Source of the DNA: Halobellus ruber
GTDB lineage: Archaea; Halobacteriota; Halobacteria; Halobacteriales; Haloferacaceae
DNA length: 64,000 bases
Assembly: GCF_014212355.1 (NCBI RefSeq)
Contig: NZ_JACKXD010000002.1
Span: 1 to 64,000, forward strand
Direction of reading: 5' to 3'
Each line of letters starts with the position of its first letter. Position 1 is the first letter of the stretch. The notes below the pieces were generated by a model that was not told the DNA's origin, ran no database searches, and saw nothing but the letters and a program-made list of their open reading frames with translations. Positions 15,400 through 23,835 of the stretch are shown one piece after another. The translations under genes were made by a program, and so were the position numbers.

Positions 15400-16317
15400 A
15401 TGACGGAAATCGACTTCACCGGCGTGTTCCCCGCGATGACCACGCCGTTCGCATCCGACGGACGCATCGATCACGAAACCCTCGCCGACGACGCCCAACG
15501 CCTCGAAGACGCCGGCGTCGCGGGGCTCGTCCCCGCGGGCTCGACGGGCGAGAGCGCGACGCTCACCCACGACGAACACATCGAGGTCGTCGAGACGGTC
15601 GTCGAGGCCGTCGACGACGTGCCCGTGATCGCGGGCTCGGGATCGAACTCCACCCACGAAGCGGTCGACCTCTCCCGACGGGCCGCCGGCGCCGGCGCCG
15701 ACGCCTTGCTTCTGATCTCCCCGTACTACAACAAGCCCGAGCAGGCGGGCCTCTCCGAGCACTTCCGGGCGGTCGCCGACGCGGTCGACCTCCCGCAGAT
15801 CGTCTACAACGTCCCGAGCCGAACGGGACAGAACGTCGAGCCCGAGACGGTCGCCGAGCTCGCGACCCACGAGAACGTCCGGGCGTACAAGGCCGCCAGC
15901 GGCGATATCGCACAGATCTCCGAGGTCATCGAGCACACCCGCGACGAGGACTTCGCGGTGCTGTCCGGCGACGACGCGCTCACGCTGCCGGTCTGTTCGC
16001 TCGGCGGCCGCGGCGTGATCTCCGTCGCCGGCAACGTCGAGCCCGAGCGGACCGTCGAACTCGTCGACGCCGCCGTCGAAGGCGACCTCGACCGCGCCCG
16101 CGAACTCCACTTCGAGCTGTCGCCGCTGTTCCGCCAGCTGTTCGTCGAGACAAACCCCATCCCGGTGAAGGCCGCGATGGCGATCCGCGGCCACGGCCCC
16201 GAGACGCTCCGGTCGCCGCTGACGGAGCTCTCGGCGGAGCCCCGCGCGGAGCTCGAACGGATCCTCGCCGACCTGGAGGCCTCGGAGCCGGACGCCGAGA
16301 CGACGGAGGCGGCGTGA
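15400..16317 (+). CDS. dapA: 4-hydroxy-tetrahydrodipicolinate synthase
   Basis: A 305-aa TIM-barrel lyase. GSTGESATLTHDEH contains the substrate-binding Thr-Thr region, PQIVYNVPSRTG holds the catalytic Tyr, and VRAYKAASGDIAQ holds the Schiff-base lysine. It condenses pyruvate with aspartate semialdehyde, the first committed step to diaminopimelate and lysine. Start ATG 15400 gives MTEIDFTGVFPAMTTPF, the family N-terminus. First gene of a six-gene operon; it overlaps dapB by TGATG. Confidence 0.93.
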   Translation: MTEIDFTGVFPAMTTPFASDGRIDHETLADDAQRLEDAGVAGLVPAGSTGESATLTHDEHIEVVETVVEAVDDVPVIAGSGSNSTHEAVDLSRRAAGAGADALLLISPYYNKPEQAGLSEHFRAVADAVDLPQIVYNVPSRTGQNVEPETVAELATHENVRAYKAASGDIAQISEVIEHTRDEDFAVLSGDDALTLPVCSLGGRGVISVAGNVEPERTVELVDAAVEGDLDRARELHFELSPLFRQLFVETNPIPVKAAMAIRGHGPETLRSPLTELSAEPRAELERILADLEASEPDAETTEAA

Positions 16318-17141
16318 TGGCCGGGCTCCGCGTGGCGATCACGGGCGCCAGCGGCCGGATGGGCGGTGAACTCGTCGACGCCGCCACCGACCGCGACGAC
16401 GTCGCGTTCGTGCTCGCGGCGAGCCGGACGCCCGAGGTCGTCCCGAGCGGCGACGCCCCCGGCGCGGCCGACGCGGTCGTGGCCGACGCCGACCTCGGCG
16501 CCGCGCTCCGGGATCGGGAGATCGACGTCCTCGTCGACTTCACCGTGCCCGAATCGAGCGTCGATTACCTGGAGGCGGCCGCCGACGCCGGGGTCGCGGT
16601 CGTCGTCGGTACGACCGGCTACGGCGAGGACGGGCGGGCCACACTCGATGCCGTCGCCGAACGGGTCCCCCTGCTGAAGGCCTCGAACTTCTCCCGGGGG
16701 GTAGCGGCGCTCCGGCGGGCGGTACGGGCGACAGTCCCCGCGCTCGACGGCTACGACGTCGAGGTCACCGAGACGCACCACAACGGCAAGCTCGATGCCC
16801 CTTCCGGAACCGCGCTGACGATCCTCGACGACGTCGAGGGCGCTCGCGGCGACGACGCCGACCGCGTCCACGGCCGCGAGGGCGAGCAGCCCCGAACCGG
16901 CGACGAGATCGGCGTCCACGCCCGGCGGGCCGGCGACATCGCGGGCGAACACGAGATCCTGCTTGCGGGCAACAACGAGGTGCTGGAACTGACCCACCGC
17001 GCGGGCTCCCGGAGCATCTTCGCCGCCGGCGCGCTCGACGCCGCCGCCTGGCTCGCCGGCCGCGACCCGGGACGGTACGATTTCGACGCCGTCTTGGAGC
17101 CGGACGGTGAGGACCGAGCCGACGAGGGGAACCCACGATGA
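16317..17141 (+). CDS. dapB: 4-hydroxy-tetrahydrodipicolinate reductase
   Basis: A 274-aa reductase with the nucleotide-binding GASGRMGGELVDA, the catalytic and substrate loop ETHHNGKLDAPSGTAL, VVGTTGY and the C-terminal LTHRAGSRSIFAAGALDAAAWL. It reduces the DapA product with NAD(P)H. I choose ATG 16317, overlapping the dapA stop; a GTG one codon earlier is possible. The stop overlaps dapD by ATGA. Confidence 0.93.
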   Translation: MAGLRVAITGASGRMGGELVDAATDRDDVAFVLAASRTPEVVPSGDAPGAADAVVADADLGAALRDREIDVLVDFTVPESSVDYLEAAADAGVAVVVGTTGYGEDGRATLDAVAERVPLLKASNFSRGVAALRRAVRATVPALDGYDVEVTETHHNGKLDAPSGTALTILDDVEGARGDDADRVHGREGEQPRTGDEIGVHARRAGDIAGEHEILLAGNNEVLELTHRAGSRSIFAAGALDAAAWLAGRDPGRYDFDAVLEPDGEDRADEGNPR

Positions 17142-17980
17142 CACTCGAATCCGACATCGAAAACTTGTGGCAGCGCTACCAGAACGACGACATCGAGGAC
17201 GCGGCGGGGTCGGCGGTCCAGTCGACGCTGGACGCGTTCCTCGAAGGGTTGGAGACCGGCGAGATCCGGGCGGCCGAGCAGGTCGGCGACACCGGCCCCG
17301 ACGCCTGGGCGGTCAACGAGTGGGTCAAGCGGGGGATACTGCTCAACTTCAGCCTCCGGGAGACGGAGCCCCGCGAGTACGGCGGCGTCTCCTACTACGA
17401 CGTGTTGCCGCTGCGGTCGACCACGGATCTGGGCGGCCGCGGAACCCGGAACACCCCCGACGGAACCGCGATCCGCCGCGGCGCGTACCTCGGGTCGGAC
17501 TGCATCATGATGTCGCCGTCGTTCGTCAACATCGGCGCCCACGTCGGCGACGGTACCCTCGTGGATTCGTGTGACACGGTGGGGTCGTGTGCGCAACTCG
17601 GCGAGAACGTCAAGCTGGGCGCGAACACCCTGGTCGGCGGGGTCTTAGAGCCGGTCGAGGACGCGCCCGTGATCATCGAGGACGGCGTGTCGCTGGGCGC
17701 GGGGTGTCGCGTCACCTCCGGGTTCCACGTCGGCGAGAACACCGTCGTCGGCGAGAACACGCTGCTCACGCCGCGAATCCCCGTCTACGACCTCGTGACC
17801 GAGGCGGTCATCTACGGCCACCTGCCCGCGAACCGCCGGGCGTTCACCCGGTACGTGGAGTCCTCGTTGAGCGACCACGACCTCTTCGAGTCCGGGGCGT
17901 ACAAGCCCGCGGTCGTCGCCCTCGACATCGAGGACGATACCCTCGACAACACCCGACGCGAGGAGGCGCTCCGGGAATGA
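17138..17980 (+). CDS. dapD: 2,3,4,5-tetrahydropyridine-2,6-dicarboxylate N-succinyltransferase
   Basis: A 280-aa protein with an N-terminal helical domain (~1-100) and left-handed beta-helix hexapeptide repeats (~110-220: RRGAYLGSDCIMMSPSFVNIGAHVGDGTLVD..., LGENVKLGANTLVGG). It succinylates the cyclic intermediate with succinyl-CoA, placing this organism on the succinylase branch of lysine synthesis, consistent with dapE at the operon end. It overlaps dapB and lysA by 4 nt each. Confidence 0.93.
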   Translation: MTLESDIENLWQRYQNDDIEDAAGSAVQSTLDAFLEGLETGEIRAAEQVGDTGPDAWAVNEWVKRGILLNFSLRETEPREYGGVSYYDVLPLRSTTDLGGRGTRNTPDGTAIRRGAYLGSDCIMMSPSFVNIGAHVGDGTLVDSCDTVGSCAQLGENVKLGANTLVGGVLEPVEDAPVIIEDGVSLGAGCRVTSGFHVGENTVVGENTLLTPRIPVYDLVTEAVIYGHLPANRRAFTRYVESSLSDHDLFESGAYKPAVVALDIEDDTLDNTRREEALRE

Positions 17981-19257
17981 CGACGACCGGCGACGGCGGG
18001 CCGGCGGTCCGCCGCCTCGCCGAGTGGGACGCCGACGACCTTCTCGAACTCGCCGCGGAGTACGACACGCCGCTGTACGTGATCGACCGCGACCGGGTCA
18101 CAGAGAACTGCGCTCGAATTCGCGAGGCCTTCCCGGACGCCCACGTCGACTACGCGATGAAGGCACACGCCGGGCAGGCAGTGCTCCGGACGGTACGGGA
18201 GGCGGGGCTGGGCGCGGAGTGTGCCTCCGCGGGCGAGGTCGAACGCGCGTTCGACGCCGGCTTCGCGGGCGATCGGATCCGCTACACCGCGGTCAACCCG
18301 CCCGGGCGGGACCTCGATCGGGTGGTCGAGCGGTGGCGCGAGCACCCCGGGCTGACGGTCACCGTCGGTGCCGCAGACACCGTCGACCGGCTCCGCGAGC
18401 GGGGGTTCGACGGCCGGCTCTGCGTCCGCGCGAACCCCGGCGTGGGCGCGGGCCACCACGAGAAGGTCCAGACCGGCGCCGACGCCAAGTTCGGGATCCC
18501 GATCGAACGCGTGGCCGACCTCGCGGCGGGGTGGGCCGACGAGTTCGAGCTCGTCGGCGTCCACGCCCACGCCGGCAGCGGGATCTCCGGCGACGACCTC
18601 CCGGCACACCGGGAGCTGGTCTCGCGGATGGGCGACCTCACCCGGGAGATCGAATCCCGGGCCGGGAGCTTGGAGTTCGTCGACGTCGGCGGCGGGTTCG
18701 GCGTGCCCTACCGCGAGGACGAACCGCCGCTCGACCTCGATGCGGTCGCGGCGGCGACGCGGGAGGCCGTCGGCGACACCGACGCGACGCTGTCGATCGA
18801 GCCGGGGCGCTACGTCGTCGCGGACGCGGGCGTCTTGCTGACCCGGGTCAACACCGTCAAGCGGGCCCGCGACGCGACCGTGGTCGGCGTCGACGCCGGG
18901 ATGACCACGCTGCTCCGCCCCGCGATGTACGACGCCTACCACGCGATCCGGAACCTCTCGGCCGACGCAGACGGTGCCGAGGGGGCCGGGGATGCGACCG
19001 GGAGCCGCGAGACCACCCCGGTCACCGTAGCGGGACCTATATGTGAGTCGGCGGACGTACTATGTGAACAGAGACCGCTGTCGCGCCCCCGGCGGGGTGA
19101 GATCCTCGCCGTCGGGAACGCGGGCGCCTACGGATACGAGATGTCGAACACCTACAACTCCCGGCCGCGACCCGCCGAGGTCGCCCTGTCGGGCACGACA
19201 GTCCGGCTCGCCCGGCGACGCGAGACCATCCCGGACCTCACGGAGCTGGAACGATGA
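17977..19257 (+). CDS. lysA: Diaminopimelate decarboxylase
   Basis: A 426-aa PLP enzyme. VDYAMKAHAG carries the PLP lysine, then HAHAGSG, VDVGGGFG, SIEPGRYVV, GPICESADVL (the conserved Cys-Glu-Ser) and GAYGYEMSNTYNSRPRP. It decarboxylates meso-diaminopimelate to lysine. An acidic/glycine insert (residues ~325-345) precedes the CESAD motif. Start ATG 17977 overlaps the dapD stop and the end overlaps dapF. Confidence 0.94.
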   Translation: MTTTGDGGPAVRRLAEWDADDLLELAAEYDTPLYVIDRDRVTENCARIREAFPDAHVDYAMKAHAGQAVLRTVREAGLGAECASAGEVERAFDAGFAGDRIRYTAVNPPGRDLDRVVERWREHPGLTVTVGAADTVDRLRERGFDGRLCVRANPGVGAGHHEKVQTGADAKFGIPIERVADLAAGWADEFELVGVHAHAGSGISGDDLPAHRELVSRMGDLTREIESRAGSLEFVDVGGGFGVPYREDEPPLDLDAVAAATREAVGDTDATLSIEPGRYVVADAGVLLTRVNTVKRARDATVVGVDAGMTTLLRPAMYDAYHAIRNLSADADGAEGAGDATGSRETTPVTVAGPICESADVLCEQRPLSRPRRGEILAVGNAGAYGYEMSNTYNSRPRPAEVALSGTTVRLARRRETIPDLTELER

Positions 19258-20135
19258 CGGTACTGCACCACCAGGTACCCATCCAGAAGTACCACGGCAC
19301 CGGCAACGATTTCATTGTCGTCGACGCGACCGAGTCGGTTCCCGACCGTCCCGCGTTCGCAACCACCTACTGCGACCGCGAGACCGGCGTGAGTCACGAA
19401 CGATCGCCGCGAACCGGCGCCGACGGCGTGCTCTTTCTCTCCCTGGAACCCCGCTACTCGCCGCCCCGGGTGGTGATGACCCTGGTCCAGCCGGACGGTT
19501 CGATCGCCGCGATGTGCGGCAACGGCGCACGCGTCGCCGCCGCGTGGGCTGCCGAGCGCACCGGCGCGACCGAACTGATGATCGACACGCCCGCGGGGAC
19601 GCGCCGCGCGACGATCGACGGCGACGACGTCACCATCGAGATGGGCGTCCCGGCGTTCGCGCCGCGGGCGGTTCCGCTGTCCCGCGACACCGAACTGATC
19701 GAGGAAGCCGTCGAAGGGCTGACGGTGACCGCGGTGAACACCGGCGTCCCACACGCCGTCGCGCTGGTCGACGACGTCGACGCCGTCGACCTCGACGCCG
19801 TCGCACCCGCGGTCCGGTACGCCGACGCCTTCCCGGAGGGCGCAAACGTCACGCTGGGGTCGCGGGTCGACGACGACGACGCTACTCCGCGGTTCCGCCA
19901 GCGAACATACGAGCGGGGCGTCGAGGGTGAGACCCGCTCCTGCGGCACCGGCGCCGTTGCGGTCGCGGCGGTCGCAAAGCGGCTCGGACGGCTCGACGGC
20001 CACGACGCGGTGACCGTCAGCCCGCCCGGCGGCGACCTCCGGATCACCGTTCCGGACGACGGCCCGGCGACCCTCGCGGGTCCCGCCGAACGGGAGTTCG
20101 CCGACGAACTCGAAACCGTGGTGCGGTCGCCGTAG
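19254..20135 (+). CDS. dapF: Diaminopimelate epimerase
   Basis: A 293-aa protein with both catalytic cysteines in the expected settings: AAMCGNGARVAA and TRSCGTGAVAVA. The N-terminus KYHGTGNDFIVVDA is diagnostic. It converts LL- to meso-diaminopimelate, the substrate of LysA. ATG 19254 overlaps the lysA stop; the stop is immediately followed by the dapE ATG. Confidence 0.94.
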   Translation: MTVLHHQVPIQKYHGTGNDFIVVDATESVPDRPAFATTYCDRETGVSHERSPRTGADGVLFLSLEPRYSPPRVVMTLVQPDGSIAAMCGNGARVAAAWAAERTGATELMIDTPAGTRRATIDGDDVTIEMGVPAFAPRAVPLSRDTELIEEAVEGLTVTAVNTGVPHAVALVDDVDAVDLDAVAPAVRYADAFPEGANVTLGSRVDDDDATPRFRQRTYERGVEGETRSCGTGAVAVAAVAKRLGRLDGHDAVTVSPPGGDLRITVPDDGPATLAGPAEREFADELETVVRSP

Positions 20136-21257
20136 ATGGCCGGCGATCCGACTTCGGGCCTCGGCGCCGACGGGTTCGACCCGATCGACTTCCTGGAGCG
20201 GGCCGTCCCCGTGGCCTCGAACGAGGACGTCACGGAGATGCGCGAACTCCTCGTCGGGACGATCGAGGCCCGCGGGATCGACGCCCGCGTCGACGACGCG
20301 GGCAACACGCTCGCATCGAAGGGGGCCGATCCCTCGCAGGCGTCCACTCACCTCGTCTTCAACACCCACATCGACACGGTCTCGCCACACGTGCCGTTCT
20401 CCCGGAAGGGGGATGACCGGATCCGGGGCCGCGGCTCCTGCGATGCCAAGGGGCCGCTGTCGGCGCTTCTGACCGCGTTCTTCGCGGTCGATCCCCAGGA
20501 ATCCCGGCTCACGCTCGCGGTGACGCCCGACGAGGAGGTGCTCTCGACGGGCGCGGCCGCAATCGACCTCGACGCCGACCTGTACGTGGTCGGCGAGCCG
20601 ACCGGCCTCGACGTCTGCCCGGCGGCGAGGGGCCGGTTTCAGGGCACGCTGACGCTGTCGGGGACTGCCGCCCACGCCGCCGAACCCGAGTCGGGCGCAA
20701 ACGCCGTCGCGGGGCTGGAGGATGCCCTCGCCGCGATCCGGACGTTCGACGACGGGCGCCAGCCCCACCCACAACTGGGGTCGGCGACGCTGACCCCGAC
20801 GACCGTGACCGGTGGCGAGGCGACCAACCAGATCCCCGCGCGGTGCGAACTGGTCCTCGACCGGCGGAGCGTGCCCCCGGAGACGGCCGAGGGGTTCCGC
20901 TCGGAACTGATCGCGGCCGTCCGCGGGGCGGTATCCGCCGACCTCGGCGTCGAGTTCTCGCTGACCGACCGGCCATCGCCGTTCCTGGAGGCGTTCGCCA
21001 CCGACGCCGACCACGACCTCGTCCGGACGCTCGCGGCCGCGGCCGAGCGGGCCGGCGGGCCGGGGGCGGTCCGCCCGTTCACCGCGGCGACGGAGGCGTC
21101 GTACTTCGCGCCTGCGCCGGTGGTGGTGTTCGGCCCGGGCGAACTCGCCGACGACGAGGGCGCGGTCGCCCACGCCGAACGGGAGTACGTCGCGGTCGCG
21201 GACGTCCGCCGCGCCGCCGCCGCGCTGACGGACGCGGCGCGGCGGCTGGTCGGCTGA
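20136..21257 (+). CDS. dapE: Succinyl-diaminopimelate desuccinylase (M20 family)
   Basis: A 373-aa M20 peptidase with metal-site motifs FNTHIDTV, GRGSCDAKGP, TPDEEVLSTG (catalytic Glu) and VVGEPTGLD, a dimerisation insert (~155-260) and a C-terminal His in GAVAHAEREY. It removes succinate after the transaminase step. No separate dapC aminotransferase, asd or lysC is in the operon, so those steps are encoded elsewhere. Its position in a dap operon supports this substrate over other M20 activities such as LysK or ArgE. Confidence 0.9.
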   Translation: MAGDPTSGLGADGFDPIDFLERAVPVASNEDVTEMRELLVGTIEARGIDARVDDAGNTLASKGADPSQASTHLVFNTHIDTVSPHVPFSRKGDDRIRGRGSCDAKGPLSALLTAFFAVDPQESRLTLAVTPDEEVLSTGAAAIDLDADLYVVGEPTGLDVCPAARGRFQGTLTLSGTAAHAAEPESGANAVAGLEDALAAIRTFDDGRQPHPQLGSATLTPTTVTGGEATNQIPARCELVLDRRSVPPETAEGFRSELIAAVRGAVSADLGVEFSLTDRPSPFLEAFATDADHDLVRTLAAAAERAGGPGAVRPFTAATEASYFAPAPVVVFGPGELADDEGAVAHAEREYVAVADVRRAAAALTDAARRLVG

Positions 21258-21258
21258 G

Positions 21259-21272
21259 CGGTGCCAGCACCG
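21259..21272 (+). terminator. Hairpin after the lysine operon
   Basis: CGGTGC and GCACCG pair across a CA centre just after the dapE stop. Short and GC-rich with no T run directly after it; a weak terminator candidate. Confidence 0.3.
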
Positions 21273-21295
21273 GCGTCGTACACCGCTCAAGCGTC

Positions 21296-21302
21296 TATTT
21301 AA
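21296..21302 (+). promoter_or_regulatory. TATA-like box upstream of the surface-protein gene
   Basis: TATTTAA lies 46-52 nt before the ATG at 21348 in a GC-rich setting. The distance implies a leader of about 20 nt. Confidence 0.4.
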
Positions 21303-21347
21303 CCATTCCCCGGCTACTTGCCCGGGGGGCCCGTCGATCCGAGTGCA

Positions 21348-21884
21348 ATGACGCGACGCCCTCCACCCGACCACACGGATCGCGAACCGTGGATTCCACC
21401 CACACGACGGCTCGCCGCCGTCACCCTCGCGGCGCTGCTCGTTGCGTCGGCCGGCCTCGCGCCGGCAGCCGCACAGTCTGACGGCGACACCGTCGCGCTC
21501 GAAACCGACCGGGTCCCGTCGACCGGGAACGCGACGGTGGCCGGGACGACGGCGCTCGACCCCGGCACCGAACTCCGGATCCTGCTCCGGTCGACCGGCG
21601 ACACGGAACCGGCGTTTCTCCGGTCGACGACGGCGACTGTCGGCCCCGACGGGGCGTGGAACGCCACGGTCGACCTGTCGCCGGTCGAGACCCACGATCG
21701 GATGTCGGTGACCGTGACGGCGGCCGAGGGCGACACCTCCGAGACGTTCGAGGCGTCGCTCCGCGACGACCGGGCGAGCGGGTCGCCCGACGAGGCGCCG
21801 ATCTCGACGCCCGGCTTCGGCGTCATTGTCGCGGTCGCAGCCATACTCGCGAGCGCGGCCCTCCTCGCGCGGACCCGACGGTAG
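21348..21884 (+). CDS. Secreted PGF-CTERM-like surface protein with beta-sandwich domain
   Basis: A 178-aa protein. The signal peptide is at residues ~20-43 (RRLAAVTLAALLVASAGLAPAAAQ). The central domain (VALETDRVPSTGNATVAGTTALDPGTELRI...) resembles the BGTF-type domain of haloarchaeal surface proteins. The end, STPGFG followed by a hydrophobic segment and RTRR, is a PGF-CTERM-like tripartite sorting signal. It should be processed by archaeosortase A and attached to a lipid at the cell surface. Function unknown. I start at ATG 21348. Confidence 0.75.
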   Translation: MTRRPPPDHTDREPWIPPTRRLAAVTLAALLVASAGLAPAAAQSDGDTVALETDRVPSTGNATVAGTTALDPGTELRILLRSTGDTEPAFLRSTTATVGPDGAWNATVDLSPVETHDRMSVTVTAAEGDTSETFEASLRDDRASGSPDEAPISTPGFGVIVAVAAILASAALLARTRR

Positions 21885-21959
21885 CCGCCGTCGGCCACGA
21901 GGGCCCCCGCGACCCGCGGATCCGTAACGGCCATACGCGCCGACCCCGTCGGTCGCGGT

Positions 21960-22679
21960 ATGTACGAGGCGGTCTACGCCCGCCCGGACGGCGAGAGCAC
22001 GGCGGCCCGGTTCGCGGAGGCGGCCGACCGGTACGGGTACGACGGCGTGATCGTCCGCGCGGTCGACGCCGACCCCGACTACGAGCGGCTCCGGGGGTCG
22101 GTGCCGGTCGACCTCGTCGACGCCGCGGCGGTCGTCGCCCCCGACCCACAGCACGCGAGCGGCGCGGTGGGAAACGCCCGCACCGAGCGGACGGTCGTCT
22201 GCGTCCGCGGCGGGACCGACGCGCTGAACCGGTTCGCCGTCGAGCAGCCCCGCGTCGACGTGCTGACTCGACCGTTCGTGGGCGACGACGGCCGGGGCGG
22301 CGACGCCAACCACGTGCTCGCGAAGGCCGCCGCGGACAACGGGGTCCGGATCGAGGTGAACCTCGGCCCCGCCCTCCGGCGTCGCGGCGGCGGCCGCGTC
22401 CGCCACCTCGCGAAGCTCCGCCGGCTGAAGCGGCTCCTCGACCACTACGAGGCGCCCTACGTCGTGAGCGCAACTCCACGGTCGCACCTCCAACTGCGGG
22501 CCCCGCGGGAACTGGCCGCCCTCGGGGCGGAGATCGGCCTCGGCGACGAGTGGATCCGCCGCGGCCTCGACGCGTGGGGCGACCTCGTCGAACGGAACCG
22601 CACGCGGCGCTCCGAGTCGTTCATTGCCCCCGGCGTCGAACGTGGCCGGTATGAAGAAGACGATCGAGGAGCACGCTGA
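21960..22679 (+). CDS. rnp3: RNase P protein component 3 (Rpp30)
   Basis: A 239-aa TIM-barrel-like protein: MYEAVYARPDGESTAARFAEAADRYGYDGVIVR, FAVEQPRVDVLTRPF, IEVNLGPALRR and the conserved VVSATPRSHLQLRAPRELAALGAEIGL match archaeal Rpp30. It acts in tRNA 5-prime processing with the RNase P RNA and Pop5. Its 3-prime end overlaps the methyltransferase gene by 29 nt in another frame. Confidence 0.92.
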   Translation: MYEAVYARPDGESTAARFAEAADRYGYDGVIVRAVDADPDYERLRGSVPVDLVDAAAVVAPDPQHASGAVGNARTERTVVCVRGGTDALNRFAVEQPRVDVLTRPFVGDDGRGGDANHVLAKAAADNGVRIEVNLGPALRRRGGGRVRHLAKLRRLKRLLDHYEAPYVVSATPRSHLQLRAPRELAALGAEIGLGDEWIRRGLDAWGDLVERNRTRRSESFIAPGVERGRYEEDDRGAR

Positions 22680-23355
22680 GCGGTTTTCGAAAGCTGCGGG
22701 GTCGTACGACGACGACCAGGACTCCGCGGAGTACCTGGCGTGTGCGGATCTGGTGGTCGACCACGCCGCCCCCGACGCCGACGAGGTCGTGCTCGACCTC
22801 GGGACCGGGACCGGCGCGATCGCGATCGCGCTCGCCCCGTCGGCGGGTCGGGTGATCGGTCGCGACATCAGCGCCGGGATGTTGGAGGAAGCCCGGTCGA
22901 AAGCCGCCGAGGCGGGGCTCGACAACGTCGAGTTCGGCGAGGGTCGGTTCCGCGACCCCGACTACGACGGCCAGGTTGCTGTTGTGACCTCGAACTTCGC
23001 GATGCATCACCTCTCCGACGACGAGAAGCGCGAGGCGATCGGGGTCATCGCGGACCTGAACCCGCGGCGGTTCGTGCTCGGCGACGTGATGTTCTTCGGG
23101 GAGCCCGACCCCGAAGAGCCGTTCTACGACCCTGCGGTCGACGATCCCGCGACGGTCGGGACCCTCGCGGACGCCCTGACCGACGAGGGGTTCGCCCTGG
23201 TCGCCGTCGAGCGCATCCACGACCAGGTCGGCGTGCTGGTGGCCGAGCGGTTCGGCGAGGGGAGCGAGCGCGTCAGCGTCGTCGACGGCGGCCCCCGTTC
23301 GGTCGACGACGCCCCGGACGCCGGATCGGGTCACACCCCGGGTGACCGGGCGTGA
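22651..23355 (+). CDS. Class I SAM-dependent methyltransferase
   Basis: A 234-aa protein with motif I VLDLGTGTGAIAIALAP, then VIGRDISAGMLEEARSKA, VTSNFAMHHLSDDEKREAI and a C-terminal extension rich in Asp/Gly. It starts at ATG 22651, inside the end of rnp3. It is sandwiched between the two RNase P protein genes and overlaps the second by GTGA. That fixed position suggests a tRNA or RNase P related target, but no substrate can be read. Confidence 0.82.
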   Translation: MKKTIEEHAERFSKAAGSYDDDQDSAEYLACADLVVDHAAPDADEVVLDLGTGTGAIAIALAPSAGRVIGRDISAGMLEEARSKAAEAGLDNVEFGEGRFRDPDYDGQVAVVTSNFAMHHLSDDEKREAIGVIADLNPRRFVLGDVMFFGEPDPEEPFYDPAVDDPATVGTLADALTDEGFALVAVERIHDQVGVLVAERFGEGSERVSVVDGGPRSVDDAPDAGSGHTPGDRA

Positions 23356-23831
23356 AACACCTCCCCAAACACCTCCGGCCCCGGTGGCGGTATCTCGCGG
23401 TCGGGATCGAGACCTGGCCCGACGCGGCGTTCGACCGCGACGCGTTCCAGCGGGACCTCTGGTACGCCGCACAGGACCTCTACGGCGACGTCGGGAGCGC
23501 CGAGACCGACCTGACGGTGCTCGAGTTCGACCTCGCCGACGGCGACGGCGAGGCGATCGTCCGGGCCCACCGCGGGACCGAGGAGCGGGCGCGTGCCGCC
23601 GTCGCATGTCTGGCGGGCGTCGACGGTCACCCGGTCGGGCTTCGTATCCGCGGAATATCGGGGACGATGCGGGCCTGTGAGGAAAGGTATTTGAACGGCC
23701 GGGCCGGAAACCCGGGACAGAGAGACGTCGTGTTCGAGAACGAAACCCGCCCCGCCGTCGTCCGCGAGACGCGCTTCGATGTCGACGTCGGGGACGGGTT
23801 CGTCGGCGCGACGCGGCTCGATTTCGAGTGA
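23352..23831 (+). CDS. rnp2: RNase P protein component 2 (Pop5)
   Basis: A 159-aa Pop5/Rpp14 protein: MKHLPKHLRPRWRYLAVGIETWPDAAFDRDAFQRDLWYAAQDLYGD, VLEFDLADGDGEAIVRAHRGTEERARAAVACL and VGLRIRGISGTMRACEERYL are the hallmark segments. It starts at GTG 23352, overlapping the methyltransferase stop. The tail after residue 125 is more variable. It partners Rpp30, and the proteasome gene follows after four bases. Confidence 0.92.
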   Translation: MKHLPKHLRPRWRYLAVGIETWPDAAFDRDAFQRDLWYAAQDLYGDVGSAETDLTVLEFDLADGDGEAIVRAHRGTEERARAAVACLAGVDGHPVGLRIRGISGTMRACEERYLNGRAGNPGQRDVVFENETRPAVVRETRFDVDVGDGFVGATRLDFE

Positions 23832-23835
23832 TACT

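Noticed and set aside
19152-22925. A 1257-codon open frame on the minus strand across dapF, dapE and rnp3
   Set aside because: It is antisense to genes with clear motifs and has the Arg/Pro/Gly-rich composition of a GC-rich shadow frame.
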